Positions 1-6,076 of a stretch of DNA of 9,424 nucleotides are shown here, one piece after another (the stretch's first letter is position 1; each line of letters opens with the position of its first letter). The translations under genes were made by a program, and so were the position numbers. The notes beneath the pieces were generated by a model, which was not told where the DNA came from, did no database searches, and saw only the letters and a list, made by a program, of their open reading frames with translations. Source of the stretch: Leptofilum sp050292445 (GTDB lineage Bacteria; Chloroflexota; Anaerolineae; Promineifilales; Promineifilaceae); contig JBNKLQ010000242.1 in assembly GCA_050292445.1 (NCBI GenBank), forward strand, positions 1 through 9,424. Direction: 5' to 3'.

Positions 1-262
1 GATCACCTAAAAGAGCTATGGAGCCACGAATCGCACCGTAGGTCAATTCCTGGGAAGTCGGTAATTCTCCCAAATAATTGTCTTCGACCCTGCCCCATGC
101 TTCCCAAAAGAGGCCAAACTCATCAGAATCGGATGTTTGCACCGTGATCTCGCCCCGGCGCATTTCCACAAAATCATTGGTAAAGTAACCAGCCACGAAG
201 GCACTAAGGGCAAGCATAATGAGCAGGACGGTGGCAAAAACATTGCGTAGACGTTCAGACAT
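1..262 (-). CDS. S41-family C-terminal processing peptidase, N-terminal part (cut by left edge)
   Basis: Reading the minus strand from the ATG at 262-260 gives 87 uninterrupted codons to the window edge. Residues about 8-26 are a hydrophobic stretch after a short basic N-terminus (SERLRN), a signal anchor or signal peptide. After a short linker comes FWEAW (52-56), then YGAIRGSIALLGD (75-87). In S41 (CtpA/Prc/tail-specific protease) enzymes this is the N-terminal helical region, a Trp-rich helix followed by a 'YGAI.G...LGD' segment just before the PDZ domain. PDZ, catalytic Ser and Lys would lie outside the window, so activity cannot be judged. By family knowledge it would be an envelope-located serine protease. 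A weak purine stretch (GAGAAA) precedes the start. It is divergent from the GH3 gene across a 453-bp spacer. The family call is fairly secure; the exact subfamily is not. Confidence 0.8.
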   Translation of the reverse strand, partial: MSERLRNVFATVLLIMLALSAFVAGYFTNDFVEMRRGEITVQTSDSDEFGLFWEAWGRVEDNYLGELPTSQELTYGAIRGSIALLGD

Positions 263-293
263 ATCGTTTCTCGGCTGGGAATATTGGCAAACT

Positions 294-346
294 ACTGTTT
301 TGCTGTAAATCCTTTAAAGGTTATTGTGGTTCAGGAGCAAAACAGT
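294..346. repeat. Perfect 11-bp inverted repeat with internal palindrome
   Basis: ACTGTTTTGCT at 294-304 is the exact reverse complement of AGCAAAACAGT at 336-346. The 31-nt loop carries the perfect 10-bp palindrome CCTTTAAAGG at 311-320. It lies 32 bp upstream of the S41 start codon, so it may be in that gene's leader RNA or be a protein-binding region. There is no U-run to suggest a terminator. The symmetry is seen directly; its function is unknown. Confidence 0.6.
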
Positions 347-385
347 TAAGCAGTTACCTTAACATAATTACCTGTGAACTGCTTA
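347..385. repeat. Perfect 9-bp inverted repeat abutting the first
   Basis: TAAGCAGTT at 347-355 is the exact reverse complement of AACTGCTTA at 377-385, with a 21-nt AT-rich loop. It begins at the base after the 294-346 inverted repeat ends, so the two would form tandem stem-loops or a compound operator. The motif CAGTTA appears in both elements (343-348 and 351-356), which hints at a repeated half-site. Confidence 0.5.
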
Positions 386-571
386 CGGGCAACTGCACTT
401 GTGCTCCCCAGATTAATTTTACATTATGGTTCACTGATGGCGAAAGTAAACTAAAATCGCCTGATATTTGGCTTTCACTTAACGAATTCACAGAATTAAG
501 CACCGATTGGGTCGCTAAGTGTAGATATAAGGGAAAATTGTAGCACAGGTGATAGGTCAAGCAATCTGCTG

Positions 572-577
572 TATAAT
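572..577 (+). promoter_or_regulatory. Possible -10 element for the GH3 gene
   Basis: TATAAT at 572-577 is an exact sigma70 -10 hexamer in the divergent spacer. No convincing -35 is found 16-18 bp upstream (the window reads around GTGATA), and the dinucleotide TG directly abuts the hexamer rather than being one base away as in an extended -10. Transcription would start near 584 and leave a leader of about 130 nt before the TTG start at 716. A chance TATAAT in AT-rich DNA is quite possible. Confidence 0.25.
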
Positions 578-715
578 TCACTTTGTCGGATCGCCTTCTG
601 CTGCCCACCCAAATCATCACGTTTTACGTTCTTGTTGGTTGGGCATTGGTTTGAGCAAAAACGCCGCTTTGCCTCATCGACCCGACCCTGACAATTCTAA
701 ATCTATTGGGAGCAA

Positions 716-3700
716 TTGTTCATCTTGAGCACTGTATGGAAACGTGTGAATCATAGTTGGCGCTGGTGGGGAACAGCCGTTTGTCTGGCCCTGTTCCTGC
801 TGTTGAGCGTTGGCAGTCAGCCAATGCTGGCTCAGGATGAACCAGCCGAGGATACCCTGGCTGCTGCCCAGGCCATCCTCGACAGCATGAGCGGGGCCGA
901 ACGCGTGGGACAGCTCTTTCTGGTTACGTTTGAAGGGGATCAGGCCACTTTCGACAGTGATATTGCCGATCTGATTACAAACTATCATATCGGCGGGGTG
1001 GTCCTCTCGGCTGAGAATGACAACATCACCGGTTACGGCAATCTGGAAAATATCCCCAGCCAAACAGCAGAACTGATCAATAATCTGCAAAGTTTAGCGC
1101 TAGTTGGGCAGCCTATGGCTGTTCCTGAAGGGCCGGAAGTTGAAGAAGATGCTGTGCCGCCAACCCGCTTGCCCACGCCCCCCTTCACCCCCATCCCACT
1201 TTTTGTGGCCATGGCCCATGAAGGCGACAGTTACCCGAATACGGCCGTTCTCAATGGCGTAACCGATGTGCCTAGCAGCATGGCCATCGGGGCAACCTGG
1301 CAGCCAGAGCTGGCTCAGCAAGTCGGTGAAGTGGTCGGCCGTGAACTATCCAATCTGGGAATCAATATGCTGTTTGGCCCTTCGCTGGACGTGCTGGAAA
1401 CCCCCGACCCCATCAGCCCCAGCGATTTAGGCGTGCGCTCTTTTGGTGGTGATCCGTACTGGGTAGGCGTGATGGGTAGTGCCTACACTGCCGGAGTGCA
1501 CATGGGTAGCGACAATCAAATTGCCGTCATTCCCAAACATTTTCCCGGCTACGGTGCCAGCGACCGGCCGCTGCATGAAGAAGTGCCAACCGTGCGCAAA
1601 TCATTGGAACAGCTACGACAGATTGAGCTAGCCCCATTTTTTGCCGTTGCCGGTGCTGCGCCACGACCAGAAGCCGTTGCCGATGGCTTGTTGACTACCC
1701 ATATACGCTACCAGGGCTTTCAAGGAAATATCCGGGCCACAACCAACCCCGTCAGCCTGGACCCGCTCGCTCTCTCCGCGCTAATGGACCAGGAAGAACT
1801 GAGCACCTGGCGCAGCGCGGGCGGCCTGATTGTGTCTGACAAGCTGGGGGTGCGCGCAGTGGAGCGATTCTACGGCCAGGATCAGGGATTTCCCCACCGT
1901 GTTGTGGCCAAAGATGCTTTTCTGGCAGGCAACGATTTGCTTTATTTGTCTGATTTTGCCCTGGGCGACGCGCCGTATGAAGAGCAGTTGGCCAATATCA
2001 TCGACACCATCTTGTGGTTCCAGGAACGGTACGAAACAGATGTGGCGTTTCAGCAGCAGGTGGATACGGCCGTACTGCGCATTCTCCAGCAAAAATTACG
2101 GCTCTACGATAATAGCTTTGAGCCCGAAAACATTCTGGCCCTCGACGAGAATTTACCGATGGTTGATCCTGCAGGAGAGGCCACCACCATCGACGTGGCC
2201 CAATCAAGCCTCACCCTGATCGCCCCCGACCCGGATGAACTGGTTGAGCGCCTGGTGCGTCCGCCAACGGCCAGCGAAAATATCATCATCTTCACCGACA
2301 TACGGCCGTTCCAGCAGTGCAGTAGCTGCCCACCACAGTCGCTCATTGGCTTGACGGCCATTGAGGAACGCATGTTGGCCCTGTACGGCCCACAAGCTAG
2401 CGCCCAGCTGCAACCTGACCGGATTAGCAGCCACAGCTTTGCCGATCTACAAGCATTTATTGACGCCGGACCGGAGCCAATCATCTACAATACAGAACCA
2501 ATTACGCCTACGGTTGCCCCGCAAAGCAGCCCAACGCCTGAGGATGGCCCCACCGCCACACCCCTGCCCACAGCTACGCCGCCGCCCGCCTTCTTGGTGC
2601 AGGAAGATTTAGCCAGCGCGGACTGGATCGTCTTTGCTATGCTGGACCAAACGGGTGCCAATTCACGAGCGTTGAATAACTTTTTAGCGCAGCGGCCTGA
2701 TCTGGTCCGTGAACAGCGGGTGGTGGTTTTTGCCTTTAACGCGCCTTATTATCTGGACTCGACTGAAATCACGCAGTTGTCTGCCCTATTTGGTTTGTAC
2801 AGTCACAATGAAGCAGCTATTGATACGGCCGTACGCGCCCTCTTCCAAGAATTGCAATTTTCTGGCGCTTCACCCGTCAACATTCCCGGAGCCAGCTATG
2901 ACCTCTTCCTGCAAACGCAGCCAACCGCCAACCAAATTATTGGGCTAGATGTGACCAATCGGGACACAGACGCAGCCAATGCCGATGAACCATTTCTTGT
3001 CGAAGTGGGGGATACGCTGCGGCTGCAAACGGGCGTCATTCTGGATAACAACGGCCATCCCGTGCCCGACGGCACGGTGGTGCGCTTCCGGCAGCGAGAC
3101 CGGGTAGCTGGTGTAGAAAATATCATTGGCGAAGTGCCCACCACAAATGGGATTGCCCAGCTGGATTATGTGCTGGAAACGCGTACCGAAGGGGGCCAGT
3201 TCCGGATTGTGGCAGAATCGGGCGCAGCCACTGTTTCCCAAGAAGTAGACATCAAAGTGGGCACCACAGAATCCGGCGGGGGAGCACAAGTCTCAATCAT
3301 CGATCCCACGCAACAAACCACACCCACGGACGAACCGCCACCCACACCCACGGTCACAGCCACTTCCCCGGCCACCGACGCCCCAGAACCGACCAGCACA
3401 TTGTCGCAAACGGCCGTTCCCCTCGAAGAACCAGGCATTCGCATTGAACTGTCTGAGTTTTGGTTGTTAACGGCCGTTTTTGCCGGGCTGCTGGTGTCCA
3501 GCGGTGCCGCTTTCACGCTAAGCCGTCAGCAAAACGTCACCCTGGCACAGCAAATCGGCTGGCCACTTTGGTCCATGATTGGTGGCCTGCTGGTCTACAT
3601 CTACTTTAAATTAGAACTGCCGGGAACGGCCAATTTAGGCGATATGGGCGTATTCACTGGCTTTCTGATTACGGCAATCGGTGGACTTGTTGGCTTGCTG

Positions 3701-3730
3701 CTCTACTGGCTGCGGCAAAAGTTTAGCTAA
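716..3730 (+). CDS. Secreted, membrane-anchored GH3-fold protein (beta-N-acetylhexosaminidase-like) with Ig-like domain
   Basis: This encodes 1004 residues from a TTG at 716, preceded by GGGAG at 708-712 (tight 3-nt spacing). TTG 725 or GTG 746 are alternatives. A signal peptide is clear: basic/Trp-rich N-region, core at 20-34, cleavage expected after PMLA (residue 39). Residues about 55-470 are a GH3 N-terminal TIM barrel: GAERVGQLF (60-68), SLDV with D225, RSFGGDP (241-247), KHFPGYG (274-280), TTHIRY around H329, and the nucleophile motif VSDK with D375. A GH3 C-terminal-like alpha/beta region follows at about 490-740. It is interrupted by a Pro/Thr linker (593-626) and carries a CxxC pair (C535, C538). 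An Ig/invasin-like beta domain is at about 755-850, then a second Pro/Thr linker (866-908) and three membrane helices (916-937, 948-966, 978-998). Family members hydrolyse GlcNAc-containing glycans of the cell wall. The usual DQEGGRV loop reads AHEGDSY (167-173) and the NagZ Asp-Ser-His dyad loop lacks Asp two residues before H287, so specificity or activity may differ. Confidence 0.85.
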   Translation: MFILSTVWKRVNHSWRWWGTAVCLALFLLLSVGSQPMLAQDEPAEDTLAAAQAILDSMSGAERVGQLFLVTFEGDQATFDSDIADLITNYHIGGVVLSAENDNITGYGNLENIPSQTAELINNLQSLALVGQPMAVPEGPEVEEDAVPPTRLPTPPFTPIPLFVAMAHEGDSYPNTAVLNGVTDVPSSMAIGATWQPELAQQVGEVVGRELSNLGINMLFGPSLDVLETPDPISPSDLGVRSFGGDPYWVGVMGSAYTAGVHMGSDNQIAVIPKHFPGYGASDRPLHEEVPTVRKSLEQLRQIELAPFFAVAGAAPRPEAVADGLLTTHIRYQGFQGNIRATTNPVSLDPLALSALMDQEELSTWRSAGGLIVSDKLGVRAVERFYGQDQGFPHRVVAKDAFLAGNDLLYLSDFALGDAPYEEQLANIIDTILWFQERYETDVAFQQQVDTAVLRILQQKLRLYDNSFEPENILALDENLPMVDPAGEATTIDVAQSSLTLIAPDPDELVERLVRPPTASENIIIFTDIRPFQQCSSCPPQSLIGLTAIEERMLALYGPQASAQLQPDRISSHSFADLQAFIDAGPEPIIYNTEPITPTVAPQSSPTPEDGPTATPLPTATPPPAFLVQEDLASADWIVFAMLDQTGANSRALNNFLAQRPDLVREQRVVVFAFNAPYYLDSTEITQLSALFGLYSHNEAAIDTAVRALFQELQFSGASPVNIPGASYDLFLQTQPTANQIIGLDVTNRDTDAANADEPFLVEVGDTLRLQTGVILDNNGHPVPDGTVVRFRQRDRVAGVENIIGEVPTTNGIAQLDYVLETRTEGGQFRIVAESGAATVSQEVDIKVGTTESGGGAQVSIIDPTQQTTPTDEPPPTPTVTATSPATDAPEPTSTLSQTAVPLEEPGIRIELSEFWLLTAVFAGLLVSSGAAFTLSRQQNVTLAQQIGWPLWSMIGGLLVYIYFKLELPGTANLGDMGVFTGFLITAIGGLVGLLLYWLRQKFS
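3723..3730. other. Palindromic 8-bp overlap of two convergent stop codons
   Basis: TTAGCTAA at 3723-3730 is its own reverse complement. Read on the plus strand it ends the GH3 gene as AGC TAA (3725-3730); read on the minus strand it ends the CDF gene as AGC TAA. Both proteins therefore end in Ser from the same eight bases. An ACGGCCGT octamer begins on the last A of the plus-strand stop (3730-3737) and supplies the Thr-Ala-Val before the CDF C-terminal Ser. There is no room for an intergenic terminator. Confidence 0.9.
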
Positions 3731-4676
3731 CGGCCGTATCCACCACATCCTCTTCCCCACGATGCAGCTCAATATCCTCCCACGACACCGGATCATCCAC
3801 CGGTTCCAGGTGGGTGAACACCGAAACCGGAGCCACCGCCTGGCGCAAATCGCGCTCAATGGCTTCCAGCAGCGTATGCCCCCGCTGCACCGACCAGTCG
3901 CCGGGCACCTGGATGTGTACCGAAACAAAACGATTGGCCCCCGATTGGCGTGTGCGCAGCGCATGGTACTGCACCTCTTCGGAGCGATAGACATCTAGCA
4001 CGGCTCGTACCTTTGCCACCTCTTCTGCCGGCAAGGAGGTGTCCATCAGACCGTTGACGGCCGTTTTCACCAACACCACCCCGGTCCGCACAATGTGCAA
4101 AGCCACCAGCAGCGCCAGCACCGGGTCCAGCCACTGCCAGCCGGTCAACCAGACGGCCACCACGCCCACCAACACCCCCACCGAGGTCCATACATCTGTC
4201 AGTAGATGTTGGGCGTTGGCGGTGAGCGTCAGCGAGTTGTGCTGCCGTCCCACGCGCAGCAGCACCAGCGCAGTCAATCCGTTGCCCAACGCCGCCAGCA
4301 CAGACACCAACAAACCCAGCCCAATTTGCTCCAATGGTTGAGGATGGATCAGCCGCTGCACGGCCGTATAGCCAATGGCCAGCGCCGCCACCAAAATGAG
4401 GCTGCCTTCAATGCCCCCGGCAAAATATTCGGCTTTGCTGTGGCCATATACATGCTCATCATCCGGTGGCTGCGCGGCAATCGTGAGAATGATCAGGGCC
4501 ATAACGGCCGTTACCAAATTCACGCCAGATTCCAGCGCGTCAGACAACAAGCCAACGGAGCCGGTCAGCCAATAAGCAGCAGCTTTGAGACCAATGGTGA
4601 GAACGGCCGTGGCAATGGAAAGCCAGGCATAACGTGTAAGTTGATATCTATCTTGCATCTTTTTATTGTGACGCAT
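3723..4676 (-). CDS. Cation diffusion facilitator (CDF) family metal-efflux transporter
   Basis: The protein has 317 residues from ATG 4676; an in-frame ATG at 4658 (MQDRYQ) is an equally good start because neither has a clear Shine-Dalgarno. It is a proton-coupled divalent-cation exporter (Zn, Fe, Mn or similar) in the cytoplasmic membrane, with six membrane helices in the first ~205 residues and a cytoplasmic metal-binding C-terminal domain. Compared with recalled E. coli YiiP/FieF, the TM5 half of site A is present as HxxxD (H157, D161) and the site B loop is intact (D72, H75, H79 in DDEHVYGHSK). C-terminal ligands H238, H254, H267 and H289 align, with E291 in place of Asp. The TM2 half of site A is E49xxxN53 (SDALESGVN) instead of DxxxD or HxxxD, which I believe is a recurring CDF subgroup, so the metal is not predicted. 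Four ACGGCCGT octamers encode Thr-Ala-Val in membrane helices or their ends, and a fifth lies at the C-terminus. Confidence 0.93.
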   Translation of the reverse strand: MRHNKKMQDRYQLTRYAWLSIATAVLTIGLKAAAYWLTGSVGLLSDALESGVNLVTAVMALIILTIAAQPPDDEHVYGHSKAEYFAGGIEGSLILVAALAIGYTAVQRLIHPQPLEQIGLGLLVSVLAALGNGLTALVLLRVGRQHNSLTLTANAQHLLTDVWTSVGVLVGVVAVWLTGWQWLDPVLALLVALHIVRTGVVLVKTAVNGLMDTSLPAEEVAKVRAVLDVYRSEEVQYHALRTRQSGANRFVSVHIQVPGDWSVQRGHTLLEAIERDLRQAVAPVSVFTHLEPVDDPVSWEDIELHRGEEDVVDTAVS

Positions 4677-4679
4677 GAC

Positions 4680-4707
4680 AGTATGAATTTCTAGCCAGCC
4701 AGTTCAA
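4680..4707 (-). promoter_or_regulatory. Weak candidate promoter for the CDF gene
   Basis: On the minus strand TTGAAC (4707-4702) and CATACT (4685-4680) are separated by 16 bp; each matches four of six sigma70 consensus bases. Transcription would start almost at the ATG at 4676. That would make it leaderless, or favour the internal ATG at 4658. The alternative is read-through from the threonine dehydrogenase gene upstream on the same strand, 164 bp away. Confidence 0.22.
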
Positions 4708-4779
4708 TTTTGATTTAGTCCGGCCTAAGTGGCGATGTAGTTAGGCTGAATACGGCCGTTTGGCCCAGCTAAACCAGTT

Positions 4780-4826
4780 AAAAGTGAGAAGCAAAAAATG
4801 CAAAGCGGCAACTACTTTTCACTTTT
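4780..4826 (-). terminator. Imperfect inverted repeat after the threonine dehydrogenase gene
   Basis: AAAAGTGAGAAG at 4780-4791 pairs with CTTTTCACTTTT at 4815-4826 over 12 positions with one G-T wobble and a 23-nt loop. Read on the minus strand it follows the stop at 4841 and its distal arm ends in CTTTT, so it could act as a weak terminator or RNA-stabilising hairpin between the two minus-strand genes. The stem is AT-rich and the U-run short, so factor-independent termination is doubtful. The TTTTCAC unit is directly repeated (4816-4822, 4823-4829). Confidence 0.3.
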
Positions 4827-4840
4827 CACTTCTTACTCCA

Positions 4841-5851
4841 TCACCGATACCGCTCCTGAATATTCGGCACCAAATATTCATCAAACGCCCGCGCCACATC
4901 ATAGGCGGGCTGCCAACCCCAATCTCTACGTGCTTGTTTGTCATTTAAACCCGCTGGCCAGCTGTCCACGATCCCCTGACGTTGTAAATCTGGGTCAAAA
5001 GAAACCTCCGCCTGAGGAAATCGCTTTTCTACCTCTGCCTTAAATTCGGCAGCCGAAAGGCTGAAACTGGTGATGTTGTAGACGGTGCGGCTGAGTTCGC
5101 TGCGCGGCGTTTCCCAAAGCTGGAGCAGCGAGGTAATGGCATCGGGCATAGCCATAAATGGAATGGTGCTGTCTTCGCGGACAAAGCAGCTATAGGGCAC
5201 ACCTTGGGCCGCCGCGTGCAGCATTTCTGGTCCGTAATCACTCGTTCCACCAGACGGCACCGTAAAGGCGCTAATCAACCCCGGAAAGCGGATGCTGCGA
5301 AAATCCAACATGGTGGGCGTTGTCTCTGCCAGCTGTTGATAATTGTGGCTGTAGTAGCTGCCCAACTGCTCGCAGTACAGCTTGTTGCAGCCATACATGG
5401 TCGTGGGATAGTTCCAATCCCATTCGCGCACGTAAAAATCTCGCGCTTTGGTTGTTAAATCGGGCATGCCGTAAACAGCAATAGAACTCGGAAATATGAA
5501 GCGCACCGGCTTACCCCGCTGCTGCGATTGCGCTGCGGCCAATTGCAATAAATTCAACGTGCCGTTCACGTTGACCTGATGAGCCAGCTCTGGCGAGAAT
5601 TCGCTGCGGGTAGAAAGCAGCGCTGCCAGATGAAAAATCGTGTCTAACTCATATTCGGTTACCAGTCGAGCAAACAGTTTTTGGTCTAAAATATCGCCAA
5701 TCATGTGGACGGAACGGCCGTCTAATGCTTCTGGTAACGGGTGCAGATCAAGTGTCAGCAGACTATATTCACCGCTGGCCGATAGTTGCTCGATCAGCGC
5801 CTGGCCAATTTCGCCAGCCGCACCAGTTATCAAAATTGCTTTTTTACGCAT
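4841..5851 (-). CDS. SDR-type L-threonine 3-dehydrogenase-like NAD-dependent epimerase/dehydratase
   Basis: The ATG at 5851 is chosen because AGAGGA lies just upstream at good spacing and the Rossmann fold starts at once; the frame extends upstream only through the leader hairpin. The 336-residue protein is an extended short-chain dehydrogenase. It has GAAGEIG (10-16, GxxGxxG), D35 at the end of strand 2 favouring NAD over NADP, FHLAALLS (73-80), SS at 122-123 and the catalytic YxxxK as Y153-K157. The C-terminal half carries the pattern I associate with SDR threonine dehydrogenases: RSIRFPGLIS (185-194), GGTSDYG (201-207), MAMPDAI (233-239), a serine-rich SFSLSAAE, IVDSWPAGLND (294-304) and DWGW (310-313). 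The expected reaction is L-threonine to 2-amino-3-ketobutyrate with NAD. The usual partner gene (kbl, ketobutyrate CoA ligase) is not in the window. A sugar epimerase is the main alternative, but the C-terminal motifs argue against it. Confidence 0.85.
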   Translation of the reverse strand: MRKKAILITGAAGEIGQALIEQLSASGEYSLLTLDLHPLPEALDGRSVHMIGDILDQKLFARLVTEYELDTIFHLAALLSTRSEFSPELAHQVNVNGTLNLLQLAAAQSQQRGKPVRFIFPSSIAVYGMPDLTTKARDFYVREWDWNYPTTMYGCNKLYCEQLGSYYSHNYQQLAETTPTMLDFRSIRFPGLISAFTVPSGGTSDYGPEMLHAAAQGVPYSCFVREDSTIPFMAMPDAITSLLQLWETPRSELSRTVYNITSFSLSAAEFKAEVEKRFPQAEVSFDPDLQRQGIVDSWPAGLNDKQARRDWGWQPAYDVARAFDEYLVPNIQERYR

Positions 5852-5876
5852 GTAATCCTCTCTTGTTCTGTATGCA

Positions 5877-5899
5877 GGCCAGCCCAAAAATAGCTGGCC
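5877..5899 (-). promoter_or_regulatory. GC-rich hairpin in the dehydrogenase leader
   Basis: GGCCAGC at 5877-5883 and GCTGGCC at 5893-5899 form a perfect 7-bp stem with a 9-nt loop. It lies between the extended -10 at 5924-5932 and the ribosome-binding site at about 5857-5860, so it would be in the 5' leader RNA, ending about 14 nt before the Shine-Dalgarno. It could affect mRNA stability or translation, or be a protein-binding palindrome. No U-run follows on the minus strand, so a simple attenuator is not supported. Confidence 0.45.
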
Positions 5900-5923
5900 C
5901 AAATAGTTCAGTAGGGTACCGGT

Positions 5924-5932
5924 ATCATATCA
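5924..5932 (-). promoter_or_regulatory. Extended -10 promoter for the threonine dehydrogenase gene
   Basis: On the minus strand, 5932-5924 reads TGATATGAT, which is TG-N-TATGAT: an extended -10 with five of six hexamer matches. The -35 region is poor (CTTTGT at 16 bp), as is common with extended -10 promoters. A TTGACA on the minus strand further upstream is 24 bp away, too far to pair. Transcription would start near 5917, giving a leader of about 65 nt containing the 5877-5899 hairpin. Confidence 0.5.
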
Positions 5933-6020
5933 CGATTGCGTTTAAACAAAGGGTGTCAATCGGCCAAATTTAAGCATGATTTCTGGCAAAACGGCCGTTC
6001 CCTGAAACAGTTAGCAAAGA

Positions 6021-6050
6021 TTGACGTACAGCTAACGCCTGTGTTAATCT
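6021..6050 (+). promoter_or_regulatory. Weak candidate promoter for the PerM-TPR-rhomboid operon
   Basis: TTGACG at 6021-6026 matches five of six -35 bases. The best -10 is TAATCT at 6045-6050 (18-bp spacer, three of six matches) or TTAATC one base earlier. A start near 6057 would leave a leader of about 20 nt before ATG 6077. The -10 is poor, so this is a suggestion only. Confidence 0.25.
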
Positions 6051-6064
6051 CATACCCCAACAGC

Positions 6065-6070
6065 GAGGAG
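6065..6070 (+). promoter_or_regulatory. Ribosome-binding site fixing the start of the PerM-family gene
   Basis: GAGGAG at 6065-6070 is six bases before ATG 6077. The frame is open back to a TTG at 5936, but the extra 47 residues are polar, match no family pattern I know and have no Shine-Dalgarno. ATG 6077 is therefore preferred over 5936 and over the ATG at 6071, which abuts the site. Confidence 0.75.
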
Positions 6071-6076
6071 ATGTGC

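Larger units (their letters stand above)
263..715. other. AT-rich divergent intergenic spacer (453 bp)
   Basis: This gap separates the start codons of the S41 peptidase (minus) and the GH3 protein (plus), so it must hold promoters for both. It is visibly more AT-rich than the flanking genes. It contains two adjacent perfect inverted repeats at 294-346 and 347-385, smaller inverted repeats (GGCGA at 439-443 with TCGCC at 457-461; CTTAA at 478-482 with TTAAG at 496-500) and one good -10-like hexamer at 572-577. The open frame on the minus strand at 354-620 has no ribosome-binding site and no recognisable protein pattern, and I do not regard it as a gene. No copy of the ACGGCCGT octamer lies here. 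Confidence 0.7.

Noticed and set aside
43..243. 66-codon minus-strand frame inside the S41 peptidase region
   Set aside because: The other minus-strand frame from 262 gives a recognisable S41 N-terminus with a signal anchor; this one is its shadow.
354..620. 88-codon open frame on the minus strand in the divergent spacer
   Set aside because: It has no ribosome-binding site, no recognisable protein pattern and AT-rich composition, and it overlaps the inverted repeats; chance openness is the simpler explanation.
1830..2219. 129-codon plus-strand frame inside the GH3 gene
   Set aside because: It is a shifted-frame shadow of the GH3 reading frame, which is continuous and motif-bearing through this stretch.
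4206..4694. 162-codon plus-strand frame opposite the CDF gene
   Set aside because: It is antisense to a gene with full CDF motifs, and its translation is Gln/Arg-rich and unlike any known family.
5941..5958. Minus-strand TTGACA at about 5958-5953 as the -35 of the dehydrogenase promoter
   Set aside because: The spacing to the extended -10 is 24 bp, too long for sigma70.
5936..6076. 47-codon N-terminal extension of the PerM-family frame from TTG 5936
   Set aside because: GAGGAG lies at ideal distance from ATG 6077, the extension has no family-like sequence, and it overlaps the promoter region of the divergent gene.
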